Position numbers and translations under genes: made by a program. Positions 33,661 through 42,023 of a stretch of DNA of 64,000 bases are shown piece by piece. The notes under the pieces are model-generated. The model was not told where the DNA came from. It saw only the letters and a program-made list of their open reading frames with translations, and searched no databases. Within the stretch, counting starts at the first letter, position 1; each line of letters starts with the position of its first letter. Origin of the DNA: Peptidiphaga gingivicola (GTDB lineage: Bacteria > Actinomycetota > Actinomycetes > Actinomycetales > Actinomycetaceae); NCBI RefSeq assembly GCF_001652275.1, contig NZ_LVZK01000001.1:992001-1056000 (forward strand), written 5' to 3'.

Positions 33661-34506
33661 TCAGTCCATTCTGCCGTATGGAGGCCTGAAAGAACTGGAG
33701 GGCGTCCCTGAACTGCGGCCTGCGGGAGACGAGCCGATGTGCGGCCCGGTGCGCTCGTTGCCGGGGCCCTGGGGATTTTGCCCGTAGCTCGGCTGAGGGC
33801 GCGCCCCCTCGGCGGCAAAGACGTTTCCCACGGTCCTAGGGTCTCCCGCGAAGTCTGATGGCGACTTGTCCGAAGACTGCCGCAGATAGGCGACCCCAAT
33901 CATCTTCGGAGTGGCCTTCGTCGCTAGAACGATTCCAAGAATCCCGCATGCGAGTAGAAGAAGGCCTGCTGCAAGAATCAGCCAGAAACCGAGCCTCGGA
34001 CTGTACGAATATTCTCTAGCCTGTCTGAAAGTGGTTCGCTTCTCGCCGATTGATATGGCGAGGACGGCGCCGCTCGTCATTAGGCAGGCCGTACAAGGCG
34101 CCCACTGGGAGGCGCCGGTTTTGTGACGACGCAGAACGAGGGCGAGGAACGCGAAAACGACGATTGCGAAGAAGATGTAAAGGAAAAAGTATGCGCCGCC
34201 GAAGGCGGCAAGGGTATTCTTATCCGGATTGGAGTCCGAGCTGGAGGAGGAGTCTCGCCAGTTGAACCCGTAGTAGGGGAAGAAACAGCCGGCGATGAGG
34301 ATCGTCGCTCCCACCCCCGAAAGGGCTGCGGTCACGATGTTGAGGGTATTCTTCCGCCTCGATGTTGCATAGAGGTCGAGAGCGTCTATGCCGAAGGGCG
34401 CGGAGGGATCCGGGATTGGCTGGTTTGAGGGCGCGAACGGGCCTGTCGGCGTCGCATTGGGCGACGAAGGGAAGTTGCTGGTCATGATGTCAGCGTAGTT
34501 CGACAT
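33661..34506 (-). CDS. Four-helix membrane protein, paralogue E
   Basis: About 281 residues from ATG 34506 (MSNYAD); ATGs at 34536, 34533 and 34485 are alternatives and none has a good ribosome site. TM1 (about 54-74) ends ILIAGCFFPYYGFN, an FFP version of the motif. A Ser/Asp-rich loop follows, then helices at about 105-125, 138-155 and 180-205, the last starting RLGFWLILAAG. The C-terminal ~80 residues are Pro/Ser/Gly-rich. Layout matches B, C and D. Function unknown. Confidence 0.72.
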   Translation of the reverse strand: MSNYADIMTSNFPSSPNATPTGPFAPSNQPIPDPSAPFGIDALDLYATSRRKNTLNIVTAALSGVGATILIAGCFFPYYGFNWRDSSSSSDSNPDKNTLAAFGGAYFFLYIFFAIVVFAFLALVLRRHKTGASQWAPCTACLMTSGAVLAISIGEKRTTFRQAREYSYSPRLGFWLILAAGLLLLACGILGIVLATKATPKMIGVAYLRQSSDKSPSDFAGDPRTVGNVFAAEGARPQPSYGQNPQGPGNERTGPHIGSSPAGRSSGTPSSSFRPPYGRMD

Positions 34507-34701
34507 CCCAGTAGGGCAGGGCTGCTCGTCCATCATGTGGTCGCTCGCAAAATCTGCACGCTTGCAGGGGACTTCGTATGTCTGCCGGGAACGTCGGATG
34601 TGCTTGGAGAAGTGCACAGCAATCGACTGGTCTCGTTCGCTATCGGCAGGAACGTGTGATGTGCTAGGAAAGTGGGTGGTTCCATCTAGAAACTCCTGGT
34701 G

Positions 34702-34772
34702 CCGTTTCGAATGCAATTAGCTCCGTTTCGGGGGCAAGTAGCAGCGTTTCAAGTGCCAGCGGTGCCGTTTCG
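34702..34772. repeat. Four CCGTTTCG units spaced exactly 21 bp
   Basis: CCGTTTCG at 34702, 34723 and 34765, with GCGTTTCA at 34744, all begin 21 bp apart. The bases between are only partly alike (GCAATTAGC/GCAAGTAGC in the first two). A 21-bp step is two helix turns, so a protein could bind all four on one face of the DNA. Confidence 0.7.
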
Positions 34773-35060
34773 GGACCTTCTAGAGTTGTCAGCCGCATAA
34801 CAGCATCGGTTGAGTGTCTGGACGCAGTCGCCGAGCGTCAGGTAATATTGTTTGCCCACGCCTTTGTGAGGATAGTCGACTTAGGAGACTTGCTCATGGG
34901 AAGTTTTGCGTTCGCGCGATCGGCGATGCAGATGCGCGCTGTTCGGGTGAGCTCGTTCTATTACAAAACGATATCTGCAAGGTCTTGAAGACGTTTCCCT
35001 TGTTTCGCGCTGAAAAGTCAAACCCTGAAGGTGTGAGATGCGATACGTGAGTGGCCAAAA

Positions 35061-35098
35061 GATAACGATTTGGTTACACTCGTATCAGAATCGTTATC
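35061..35098. promoter_or_regulatory. 10-bp perfect inverted repeat in the G5-protein promoter
   Basis: GATAACGATT (35061-35070) and AATCGTTATC (35089-35098) flank an 18-nt spacer that includes GGTTACACT, in which TACACT could be a -10. The layout fits an operator. Response regulators such as MtrA control similar muralytic genes in other actinobacteria; a link here is inference. Confidence 0.5.
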
Positions 35099-35147
35099 AA
35101 CCGGTTCCCGCCTTGCGGGTCCGCCGATAGAACAAGGAGAGATCGTA

Positions 35148-36419
35148 GTGGGTCGTCACAGCGTTGCCCAAGGCGAAGCATTCGAGTTCAACATAGATCT
35201 GTCGAAAGCCCCTGCGCCCGGTTCAAGGCGCGCCGCGCGCTTGGCTGCGCGTGCTCAGCAGGGGCTGAGCCAGAGCCTCCTCCATCCGGATTCGCCGCTT
35301 GGATACCTTGTGCGGCCGTTCACGGAAAACGAAGAGGAGGCTCATGCCGCAGCTGCCGCCGAGGCGCCGGTTCCCGAGGCTCCGGTCGAGGCGGCGCCGG
35401 TTGATGCGCTCGTGGACGAAGAACTGGCTTCGGTCGGTGCGACGTCGACGAAGAAGAACCGTTTCTCCCTTTTCTCCCGCTCGCGCGCAGCCGTTGTGGC
35501 GGTTGTCGCGGCAGCCTCCGGCATCGGGGGCATCGCGGCGGGCACGCTCTCGGTCGCCAATGAGAACGATGCGCACCGCTTGGACGCCACGGCCGGCGTC
35601 GCCCAGCTCGCCCCGGTTCAGGAAAAGGCAGCGAAGGCGACCTTCACCGTTTCCGTCGATGGCCAAAAGCGCACCGTCACAACCACGAAGCCCACCCTTT
35701 TAGGTGCTTTGGCTGATGCCGGCATCACCGTCGACGGCGACGACAAAGTCTCGCAGGAGATGTCCGCCCCGGTGGCCGACGGCTCGACCGTGACCATCAC
35801 TCGCGTCGAGAAGAAGACGGTGACTGAGGACGTCGCCGACGCGCACAAGAGCAGCAAGGTCGATGACTCCAGCCTCGCCAAGGGGTCGACGGAGGTCAAG
35901 ACCAAAGGTGTCGATGGCGTCACCGCCAACACCTATGAAGTAACGTATGAGAATGGCAAGGAGACCGAGCGCACGCTCGTCGTCTCGAGCGTCAAGGTTG
36001 CTCGTGTCGACGAGGTTGTCAGCGTCGGCACGAAGGAGGCTCCGCCTACCAAGACTGTCACGACGGGCGACGGAGGGACGGCAGAGGTTCCGTCTGCCAC
36101 CGCCGCTCCCGCTCCGGCTGGCTCGGCCCAGCAGATCGCGTCGTCGATGATGGGGTCCTACGGCTGGGGCGGCGATCAGTTCTCTTGCTTGGTCAAGCTT
36201 TGGACCAAGGAATCGAACTGGAACTCGCACGCTCTCAACTCCTATTCGGGCGCCTACGGAATTCCGCAGGCTCTGCCGGGATCGAAGATGGCCTCCGCCG
36301 GCGCCGACTGGCAGACGAATCCCGCCACCCAGATCAAGTGGGGGCTCGGCTACATCAAGGGACGCTACGGCACTCCGTGCGGCGCATGGGGGCACTCCCA
36401 GAGCACCGGTTGGTACTGA
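35148..36419 (+). CDS. Secreted/anchored muralytic factor with DUF348-G5 region and lysozyme-like end
   Basis: A 423-residue envelope protein. After a ~105-residue cytoplasmic part comes one membrane helix (about 112-135), then a ubiquitin-like DUF348 unit ([28 protein letters not shown]), a G5 domain (about 230-305) and a C-terminal catalytic-looking domain (about 330-423) with [18 protein letters not shown], including the Glu in TKESNW typical of lytic transglycosylases. The architecture recalls RpfB, but the last domain is closer to transglycosylase/aggregation-promoting-factor ends than to the Rpf fold. It should cleave peptidoglycan during growth. GTG 35148 is supported by AAGGAGA. Followed by rsmA, as in many actinobacteria. 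Confidence 0.88.
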   Translation: MGRHSVAQGEAFEFNIDLSKAPAPGSRRAARLAARAQQGLSQSLLHPDSPLGYLVRPFTENEEEAHAAAAAEAPVPEAPVEAAPVDALVDEELASVGATSTKKNRFSLFSRSRAAVVAVVAAASGIGGIAAGTLSVANENDAHRLDATAGVAQLAPVQEKAAKATFTVSVDGQKRTVTTTKPTLLGALADAGITVDGDDKVSQEMSAPVADGSTVTITRVEKKTVTEDVADAHKSSKVDDSSLAKGSTEVKTKGVDGVTANTYEVTYENGKETERTLVVSSVKVARVDEVVSVGTKEAPPTKTVTTGDGGTAEVPSATAAPAPAGSAQQIASSMMGSYGWGGDQFSCLVKLWTKESNWNSHALNSYSGAYGIPQALPGSKMASAGADWQTNPATQIKWGLGYIKGRYGTPCGAWGHSQSTGWY

Positions 36420-36451
36420 TATCGCTTGACACCGATCGGGACCGTCCGCAT

Positions 36452-37525
36452 TTGACGAAAACGACATCCGCTTTGCTCGGGGCCAGCCACATTCGTGAGC
36501 TGGCCTCGACGCTCGGCATACGGCCGACGAAAACGCTCGGGCAGAACTTCGTCCACGACGCCGGAACGGTCCGCCGGATAGTGCGCGAGGCCGGAGTGCG
36601 GCCCGGCGACGTCGTCCTGGAAGTCGGTCCCGGCTTGGGGTCGCTCACTCTCGCCTTGCTGGAGGCCGGGGCCGCCGTATGCGCCGTTGAAATCGACCCG
36701 GTTCTGGCCGGCGCGCTCGAATCGACGGTCGCGGCGCGCATGCCCGAGGCGGTCGAGCGGCTGGCCGTTGCCAATCTCGACGCCATGGATGTAAAGGCCC
36801 CTTCGAATCTTCCGGTTCCCAGACTCCTCCGGAGCGAGGAAGGACGCGCGCACGGGCGTGCCGAATCGGCGCCGGAGACGGCTGAACTTGAGCCGGGGAG
36901 CGTGGATTTCGCGGGGGAGACGGCGCGGACGGGTCGGCTCCCCGAGAAGCCGGAGCAGTTTGTGGCATCGACGAGGAACCTCGCCGAGCCTTCGCGGCTC
37001 GTGGCCAACCTTCCCTACAACGTCGCCGTGCCGATATTTCTCGGCCTGCTCGAGGCGCTGCCCAGCATCCAGGCGGCGACCGTCATGGTTCAAGCGGAAG
37101 TCGCGGACCGTCTTGCGGCGTCGCCGGGCTCGCGCACATACGGAGTCCCCTCGGCAAAGGCCTCCTGGTACGGGGAGGCTGCACGCGGCGCAAAGATCAG
37201 CAGAAACGTGTTCTGGCCGATCCCGAACGTCGATTCGGCGCTCGTGAACTTCAAGCGGCACGGCGCATTGCCTTGGCTTCCAGCCGACGTCGCAGGGCGG
37301 GGCGCGTTCGCCGACGTCGCCCGTGAAGACGTGTTCGCCGTCATCGACGCGGCTTTTGCCCAACGGCGCAAAACTCTTCGCGCCGCCCTGGCGACCTGGG
37401 CCGGAAGCGCCGCGCGCGCAGAAGATCTGCTTGTCTTCGCGGGAATCGATCCGAAAGCCCGAGGCGAACAGTTGGGCATCGCCGAGTTTGCGGCGATAGC
37501 GCGCGCCGCGGGCGCGCTTGCCTGA
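36452..37525 (+). CDS. rsmA: 16S rRNA dimethyladenosine transferase (KsgA) with insertion
   Basis: A 357-residue SAM-dependent enzyme that dimethylates A1518 and A1519 of 16S rRNA. Motifs: [10 protein letters not shown] near the N-terminus, SAM loop EVGPGLG (57-63), acidic AVEIDP, and the catalytic NLPY (186-189), followed by [10 protein letters not shown] and the C-terminal [10 protein letters not shown] region. Between the fourth strand and NLPY there are about 60 extra residues (~118-180, rich in Glu, Arg, Pro) that typical KsgA lacks. TTG 36452 is the best start; RBS is weak. It follows the muralytic gene by 32 bases. Confidence 0.93.
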   Translation: MTKTTSALLGASHIRELASTLGIRPTKTLGQNFVHDAGTVRRIVREAGVRPGDVVLEVGPGLGSLTLALLEAGAAVCAVEIDPVLAGALESTVAARMPEAVERLAVANLDAMDVKAPSNLPVPRLLRSEEGRAHGRAESAPETAELEPGSVDFAGETARTGRLPEKPEQFVASTRNLAEPSRLVANLPYNVAVPIFLGLLEALPSIQAATVMVQAEVADRLAASPGSRTYGVPSAKASWYGEAARGAKISRNVFWPIPNVDSALVNFKRHGALPWLPADVAGRGAFADVAREDVFAVIDAAFAQRRKTLRAALATWAGSAARAEDLLVFAGIDPKARGEQLGIAEFAAIARAAGALA

Positions 37526-37602
37526 TTTGCGGCGGAGGCGCTCCACCGTTCGACGCAAACATGCCCCTGCGATGCGCTACGCGTTCTCGCGGTTTCGCGG
37601 GG

Positions 37603-37654
37603 GGCTGCACCGGTTTGGCTCGCAGCCTGGCTGCACCGGCTTGGTCCGCAGCCT
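37603..37654. repeat. 26-bp tandem repeat after rsmA
   Basis: Units at 37603-37628 and 37629-37654 begin GGCTGCACCGG and end CGCAGCCT; 23 of 26 bases are identical. Each unit contains GGCTGC...GCAGCC, so each can also form a short hairpin. Confidence 0.8.
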
Positions 37655-37764
37655 AAACGCCCCGTCGTCCGCGGCTTTCTGTGACCTACTTTTCGCTGTC
37701 CGGATGGGAAATTAAAGGGACTCACACTAAGCTTGAGTGGGACGCACAAAGAAGGGAGCAGACG

Positions 37765-38778
37765 GTGGATCGCGCCATGCATGAGTTCTGGGTCAGAGCC
37801 GAACGTCGCATTGACGCCTCTCTTGCCCTGATCATGGCATCCATGCTGTGGCTCGTCGTCCTGCCGTTGACGGTGATGCTCACCGACCTCGAATGGAGCC
37901 GTCTGACGGTTGTTCTCATGTTGGCGTCCATTCCCATATGCTGCACGGCTCTTTGGCCCCTGAAAACGGGGCTTATGACCGTGAGGGCAATCGAGGAGCG
38001 TGACGGCGAGGAAGTGGCCCGTTGGCGGGAAACGCTGGTTCCACCAGCCGAACCGCAGCTTGTGAAGGCGCGTCTGCGGCGAGTTCACTACCCGATGCTC
38101 GCCGTCATCGCGGGGGCCGGCGCCTTCACCGCCGCCATCTCCCTCAATCGATGGGCGCACGCTCAAACCTCCGGAATGTCGAACTTCTCATTGGGGGTTG
38201 CACTCGGCGCCGTCGGCGTCGCCTTGGGAGCGTGTGTTCTCATGTTTGCCGGCAAGATTCGGCCGAGATCCCTCCTGCTGGGCCTCATCTTGGTCGGCTG
38301 GGCCATACCTGCCGGCGGAGGAGCCGCCTCACTCGCAGTGATCGTCGGGCGGCAGGACCTTGAATCCGCCTTGGCGGTTCGGACCTTGACCACCGTTAGC
38401 TATGTCATTTTTGGGCTTATCGGGATGCTTGTCTCCCTGCTTCTTTTTGCTTTGTGGCTGGCGTGGCTCGGCAAGTTTGTGAGCGGAAAGAGCCTGGAAG
38501 TCAATCATCTGGCCAGGGCCGTTCCGGTCCTCCCCGAAGGGCGCGGCGCCGAGTCCGCGGCGGAATCCGAGTTCGACGCCGAAGACCTCGATGTGATCGA
38601 AAATGCGCTGTCGGTTCCGGGATCGGTGCACGCAGCTGTCATGGCCACCCTTTTGACGACGCTGGCGACGGTGGGCCGGGCGATCGCCGAAACAAACGAA
38701 ACGGCCGTCGTGACGGTCCTCGGCGCGATCGCCGCATGCTGCGCCTCTCTTGCGCTCTATCTAGCCGTGAAGGTGTAA
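37765..38778 (+). CDS. Polytopic membrane protein of unknown function
   Basis: A 337-residue protein with about eight hydrophobic helices: two near the N-terminus (20-60), two to four in 110-185, two in 200-240 and two at the C-terminal end (290-337). Between are a charged loop VRAIEERDGEEVARWRETL and a cytoplasmic acidic segment (AAESEFDAEDLDVIE). No transporter or enzyme motif is recognised. GTG 37765 is supported by AAGGGAG. It sits between rsmA and ispE but shares no obvious pathway with them. Confidence 0.75.
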   Translation: MDRAMHEFWVRAERRIDASLALIMASMLWLVVLPLTVMLTDLEWSRLTVVLMLASIPICCTALWPLKTGLMTVRAIEERDGEEVARWRETLVPPAEPQLVKARLRRVHYPMLAVIAGAGAFTAAISLNRWAHAQTSGMSNFSLGVALGAVGVALGACVLMFAGKIRPRSLLLGLILVGWAIPAGGGAASLAVIVGRQDLESALAVRTLTTVSYVIFGLIGMLVSLLLFALWLAWLGKFVSGKSLEVNHLARAVPVLPEGRGAESAAESEFDAEDLDVIENALSVPGSVHAAVMATLLTTLATVGRAIAETNETAVVTVLGAIAACCASLALYLAVKV

Positions 38779-38805
38779 GAGGCCGCCGGGCGCGGGCGAC
38801 GCCGC

Positions 38806-38811
38806 TACACT
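38806..38811 (+). promoter_or_regulatory. -10 element for a leaderless ispE transcript
   Basis: TACACT ends seven bases before the GTG start of ispE, so transcription would begin at or next to the start codon. No ribosome site precedes the GTG, which fits leaderless initiation, a common mode in actinobacteria. Confidence 0.45.
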
Positions 38812-38817
38812 GGGCAC

Positions 38818-39822
38818 GTGCAAGAAGTTCGCGTCGTCACGCCCTCCAAAGTCAATCTGGCCCTCAGGGTCGGATCGGCCCGGCCAGACGGCTTTCATCC
38901 GCTTGACACCGTCTTCGAGGCGCTTGACGTCCACGACGAGGTGATCGTCCGTCGAAGCGATTCCTTGAGCCTCCGCATGGAAGGGGAGGGAGCAGACGCC
39001 CTTCCGGAAGACTCGACGAATTTGGCTTTCCGTGCGGCAAGAGCCTTGCGCGAACGATTTGGCGCACCGGGCCTCGGCGCCGAGATGACGGTCCGCAAGG
39101 CAATACCCGTCGCGGGAGGAATGGCGGGAGGGTCCGCCGACGCCGCGGGCGCCCTAGTGGCCCTCAACGCGCTGTGGGGCCTCGGCCTGTCGTGCGCCGA
39201 CCTGATGAGCCTTGGGAGCGAGCTGGGCTCAGACGTCCCCTTCTGCATCATGGGCGGAATCGCGCACGGCACGGGGCGCGGCGAAATCCTCGCCCCGGTG
39301 TATCCCGGCCGCGGGCACGCGTGGGTCCTCCTGACGAACCCCGTGGGACTCTCGACGCCCGCGGTGTTCCGCGAGTTTGACCGCATCGCCGAGTCGGCTG
39401 AAGGGGCTGGCGCCGTCGCGAGGGAAGCCGCGGAAACTGAAAGACCCGGCAGCGTTGCAGCCGGAGTCGCCGGACCCGGCCGCGCCGCCGAAGCCGACGT
39501 CGCCGAGAACCCGGCGTCGACCCGGGAGCTGCGCGAGGCCGTGGCCCGCGGAGATCTGCAGGCGACGGCCGCGCTCATGGCCAATGACCTTCAAGCCCCG
39601 GCCTTCTCACTGCGTCCGGATCTAGAAGACGTCGTTGAGCGAGCGAGCCGTTTTGGGGCGACGGCCATCCTTTCGGGCTCCGGGCCGACGGTTGCGCTCC
39701 TAGCCTTTGACCCCGCTCATGCCGACCGCCTCGGGATGCGAGCCGCGATCGAGTTTCCGAAGCTTCGGGCGGTTCGGGCGAACGGACCGGCCGCTGGCGC
39801 CTGCGTTGCGGAGGCGAAGTGA
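38818..39822 (+). CDS. ispE: 4-diphosphocytidyl-2-C-methyl-D-erythritol kinase
   Basis: A 334-residue GHMP kinase that phosphorylates CDP-methylerythritol in the non-mevalonate isoprenoid pathway, supplying precursors for polyprenyl phosphates. Motifs: VTPSKVNLALRVG at the N-terminus, the ATP loop PVAGGMAGGSADAAG and the C-terminal ILSGSGPTVALLAF. Between domains there is an Ala/Glu/Gly-rich insertion of about 45 residues (around AREAAETERPGSVAAG). The gene is probably leaderless. Its TGA stop overlaps the ATG of the ABC-F gene by one base (or a GTG by four), so the two are translationally coupled. Confidence 0.93.
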   Translation: MQEVRVVTPSKVNLALRVGSARPDGFHPLDTVFEALDVHDEVIVRRSDSLSLRMEGEGADALPEDSTNLAFRAARALRERFGAPGLGAEMTVRKAIPVAGGMAGGSADAAGALVALNALWGLGLSCADLMSLGSELGSDVPFCIMGGIAHGTGRGEILAPVYPGRGHAWVLLTNPVGLSTPAVFREFDRIAESAEGAGAVAREAAETERPGSVAAGVAGPGRAAEADVAENPASTRELREAVARGDLQATAALMANDLQAPAFSLRPDLEDVVERASRFGATAILSGSGPTVALLAFDPAHADRLGMRAAIEFPKLRAVRANGPAAGACVAEAK

Positions 39823-41678
39823 TGGCTCATCTTCTCGGAGCGCAGGCGATCGGGCTGGAGTACCCCAACAGCGTGGTCCTCGAATCGGCATCCCTCGGAA
39901 TCGAGGAGGGGGACAGGATCGGCGTCGTCGGGCGAAACGGCGGCGGCAAATCGTCGCTTTTGCGAATCCTTGCGGGAACGCTCGACCCGACCGAAGGCTT
40001 TGTGACCCGTCGGGGAGGCGTGCGCATCGGCGTGCTTGAGCAAGACGACACCCTCGACGCAGACGCGACGGTGGGCCATACGCTCGTGGGAGAGGCCGCC
40101 GAGCACGAATGGGCCTCTGACCCCAAGATCCGCGACGTCATAGCGGGCCTCGTCGGGGACCTCGACTGGCAGGCGCGGGTGGGCACGCTCTCGGGCGGCC
40201 AGCGGCGCCGTCTCGGACTCGCGGCACTTTTGATCGGCGAGTGGGACGTTCTCATGCTCGACGAGCCGACGAACCACCTCGACGTCGAAGGGATCACGTG
40301 GCTTGCGCGGCATCTGAAGAACCGGTGGCCCAAGAACGTCGGCGGACTCCTCGTCGTCACCCACGACCGTTGGTTTCTCGACGAAGTCGCGACCTCCATG
40401 TGGGAGGTGCACGACGGCGTCGTCGAACCGTTTGAGGGAGGGTATGCCGCATATGTCCTTCAGCGGGTCGAACGCGACAGGATCGCGGCGGCGGCCGAAT
40501 CCAAACGTCAGAATCTCATGCGCAAAGAGTTGGCGTGGCTGCGCCGCGGAGCGCCCGCTCGCACGAGCAAGCCGCGTTTCCGCATCGAGGCGGCAAACCG
40601 GCTCATCGCCGACGTCCCTCCCGTCCGCGACTCCGTAGAGCTCACGCGCATGGCCGTGGCGAGGCTGGGCAAGGACGTCGTCGACCTCGAAGAAGCCGGC
40701 GTTCGCTACGGAGACCGCGACGTGCTCCGCGAGGTCACGTGGAGGATCGCTCCGGGCGAGCGCACCGCAATCCTCGGCGCCAACGGAGCGGGAAAGTCGA
40801 CGCTTCTGGGCCTCGTTGCGGGCTCGATCGCGCCGACGTCGGGCAGCGTCAAACGCGGAAAGACGGTGAGGATCGGCATCCTCGACCAGAGGTTCTCCGC
40901 CCTTGACGAAGTCGGCGGGGATCTGGTGAGGCAGGTGCTCGCGCGATACAAGACTTCTTACGCGGTGGGGGAGAGGGAGATGAGCCCTGCCCAGCTTCTC
41001 GAGCGCCTGGGCTTTTCCCGCGATTGCCTTTCCTCGCGCGTGTGCGAGCTTTCTGGCGGGCAAAAGCGGCGTCTTCAGCTGCTTCTCGTTCTCTTGTCGG
41101 AGCCGAACGTGCTCATCCTCGACGAGCCTTCGAACGACGTCGACACCGACATGCTCGCGGCCATGGAAGACCTCCTCGATTCATGGCCCGGAACGCTCAT
41201 CGTCGTCTCCCACGACCGCTACCTCGTTGAGCGCGTGACGGACCGGCAGTACGCGATCTTCGACGGGCGGCTCCGGCACCTTCCCGGCGGCGTCGACGAG
41301 TATCTCGAGTTGAGCGACGCCGCGAAAGCGGGATCTGAAGGCGGCGCCTCGAAGAAAAGCTCCGGCGTCGGCGCGCCGAAGGCACCAGGGAAGAACGCCG
41401 GATCGGCGAAAACGGACGGAGGTTCGGCCGCGGGGCAGAACGGGGCCGAGCTGTCGGGCGCCGAACGGCGTGAGGCCGAGAAGGAAGTCAACTCGATCGA
41501 CCGGCGCCTTGCCAAACTTGCGGACAAGGTGGCGCAGGTGCACGCTCGGATGGCCGAACACGACCAGAGCGACTACGTCGGCCTGCGCAAACATGCCGAC
41601 GATCTGCGCGTTCTCGAGGCCGAAGTCGCCGAACTCGAAGACCGCTGGCTCGAACTGAGTGAAAAGCTCAACGATTAA
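39822..41678 (+). CDS. ABC-F family ATPase (ribosome-associated type)
   Basis: A 618-residue soluble protein with two ABC ATPase domains and no membrane helices. Walker A loops are GRNGGGKSS and GANGAGKST; signatures are LSGGQRRR and LSGGQKRR; Walker B strands are VLMLDEPTNHLD and VLILDEPSNDVD. A linker (PtIM-like) separates them, and a C-terminal coiled coil follows a Gly/Ala/Lys linker (residues ~490-618), as in Uup-like members. ABC-F proteins act on the ribosome or in DNA repair tolerance; which role applies here is not clear. GTG 39819 is an alternative start. Coupled to ispE. Confidence 0.92.
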   Translation: MAHLLGAQAIGLEYPNSVVLESASLGIEEGDRIGVVGRNGGGKSSLLRILAGTLDPTEGFVTRRGGVRIGVLEQDDTLDADATVGHTLVGEAAEHEWASDPKIRDVIAGLVGDLDWQARVGTLSGGQRRRLGLAALLIGEWDVLMLDEPTNHLDVEGITWLARHLKNRWPKNVGGLLVVTHDRWFLDEVATSMWEVHDGVVEPFEGGYAAYVLQRVERDRIAAAAESKRQNLMRKELAWLRRGAPARTSKPRFRIEAANRLIADVPPVRDSVELTRMAVARLGKDVVDLEEAGVRYGDRDVLREVTWRIAPGERTAILGANGAGKSTLLGLVAGSIAPTSGSVKRGKTVRIGILDQRFSALDEVGGDLVRQVLARYKTSYAVGEREMSPAQLLERLGFSRDCLSSRVCELSGGQKRRLQLLLVLLSEPNVLILDEPSNDVDTDMLAAMEDLLDSWPGTLIVVSHDRYLVERVTDRQYAIFDGRLRHLPGGVDEYLELSDAAKAGSEGGASKKSSGVGAPKAPGKNAGSAKTDGGSAAGQNGAELSGAERREAEKEVNSIDRRLAKLADKVAQVHARMAEHDQSDYVGLRKHADDLRVLEAEVAELEDRWLELSEKLND

Positions 41679-41713
41679 TCATCTTGCAAAGTGTTTATAC
41701 GTGTGTGATGATT
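41677..41713. promoter_or_regulatory. 7-bp inverted repeat before the zinc-sensor gene
   Basis: AATCATC (41677-41683) and GATGATT (41707-41713) flank 23 nt containing TTTATACGTG, a possible -10. It lies immediately before the ArsR/SmtB start at 41719 and could be its operator, though the arms are short. Confidence 0.35.
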
Positions 41714-41718
41714 GAAGA

Positions 41719-42009
41719 GTGAATGAAGGCAAGCTTTTAGCCGAGGCCGCCCGCATGTTTCGGGTTTTGGGAAACGAGTCTCGTTTGCTCCTTCTTTCAC
41801 TTGTGAGCCACGAGAACAGGCCGGTTTCGGCTCTCGCCGAGGCGGCGAAGATGAGCCAACCGCTCACATCGCAACATTTGCGGATCCTGCGCGACGCCGG
41901 GCTCCTTGAAGCGGATCGCCGCGGCAAGGAAGTCATCTATCGGATCGCCGATCACCACGTCGAACACGTGGTGCGCGATGCGATCGCCCACGCACGGGAA
42001 AACGCGTGA
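41719..42009 (+). CDS. ArsR/SmtB-family zinc-responsive repressor
   Basis: A 96-residue winged-helix repressor. The recognition helix region is MSQPLTSQHLRILRDAGLL. The last helix carries Asp78, His80, His91 and Glu94 in the spacing D-x-H-(10)-H-x2-E, which is the alpha-5 zinc site of SmtB (Asp104, His106, His117, Glu120). No alpha-3 cysteine motif of arsenic or cadmium sensors is seen. I therefore predict a Zn(II) (or Co) sensor that leaves DNA when metal binds. GTG 41719 is preceded by GAAGAG. The His-rich gene follows at once, so it is the likely target. Confidence 0.92.
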   Translation: MNEGKLLAEAARMFRVLGNESRLLLLSLVSHENRPVSALAEAAKMSQPLTSQHLRILRDAGLLEADRRGKEVIYRIADHHVEHVVRDAIAHARENA

Positions 42010-42023
42010 AGAAAGGAAAAACT

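Larger units (their letters stand above)
34534..35147. other. 614-bp divergent spacer with phased repeats and an inverted repeat
   Basis: It separates the membrane-protein cluster from the G5-domain gene. It contains four 21-bp-spaced CGTTTC units (34702-34772), a looser repeat of GGAACGT...GATGTGCT (34588 and 34649) and a 10-bp inverted repeat (35061-35098). No convincing gene is present; a 78-codon plus-strand frame at 34814 has poor composition. Confidence 0.6.

Noticed and set aside
34702-34772. 21-bp repeats as a plasmid-type replication origin (iterons)
   Set aside because: No replication protein gene is nearby and surrounding genes are chromosomal housekeeping genes.
34814-35050. 78-codon frame upstream of the muralytic-factor gene
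   Set aside because: No ribosome site, Cys/Arg-rich odd composition, and it ends in the promoter region.
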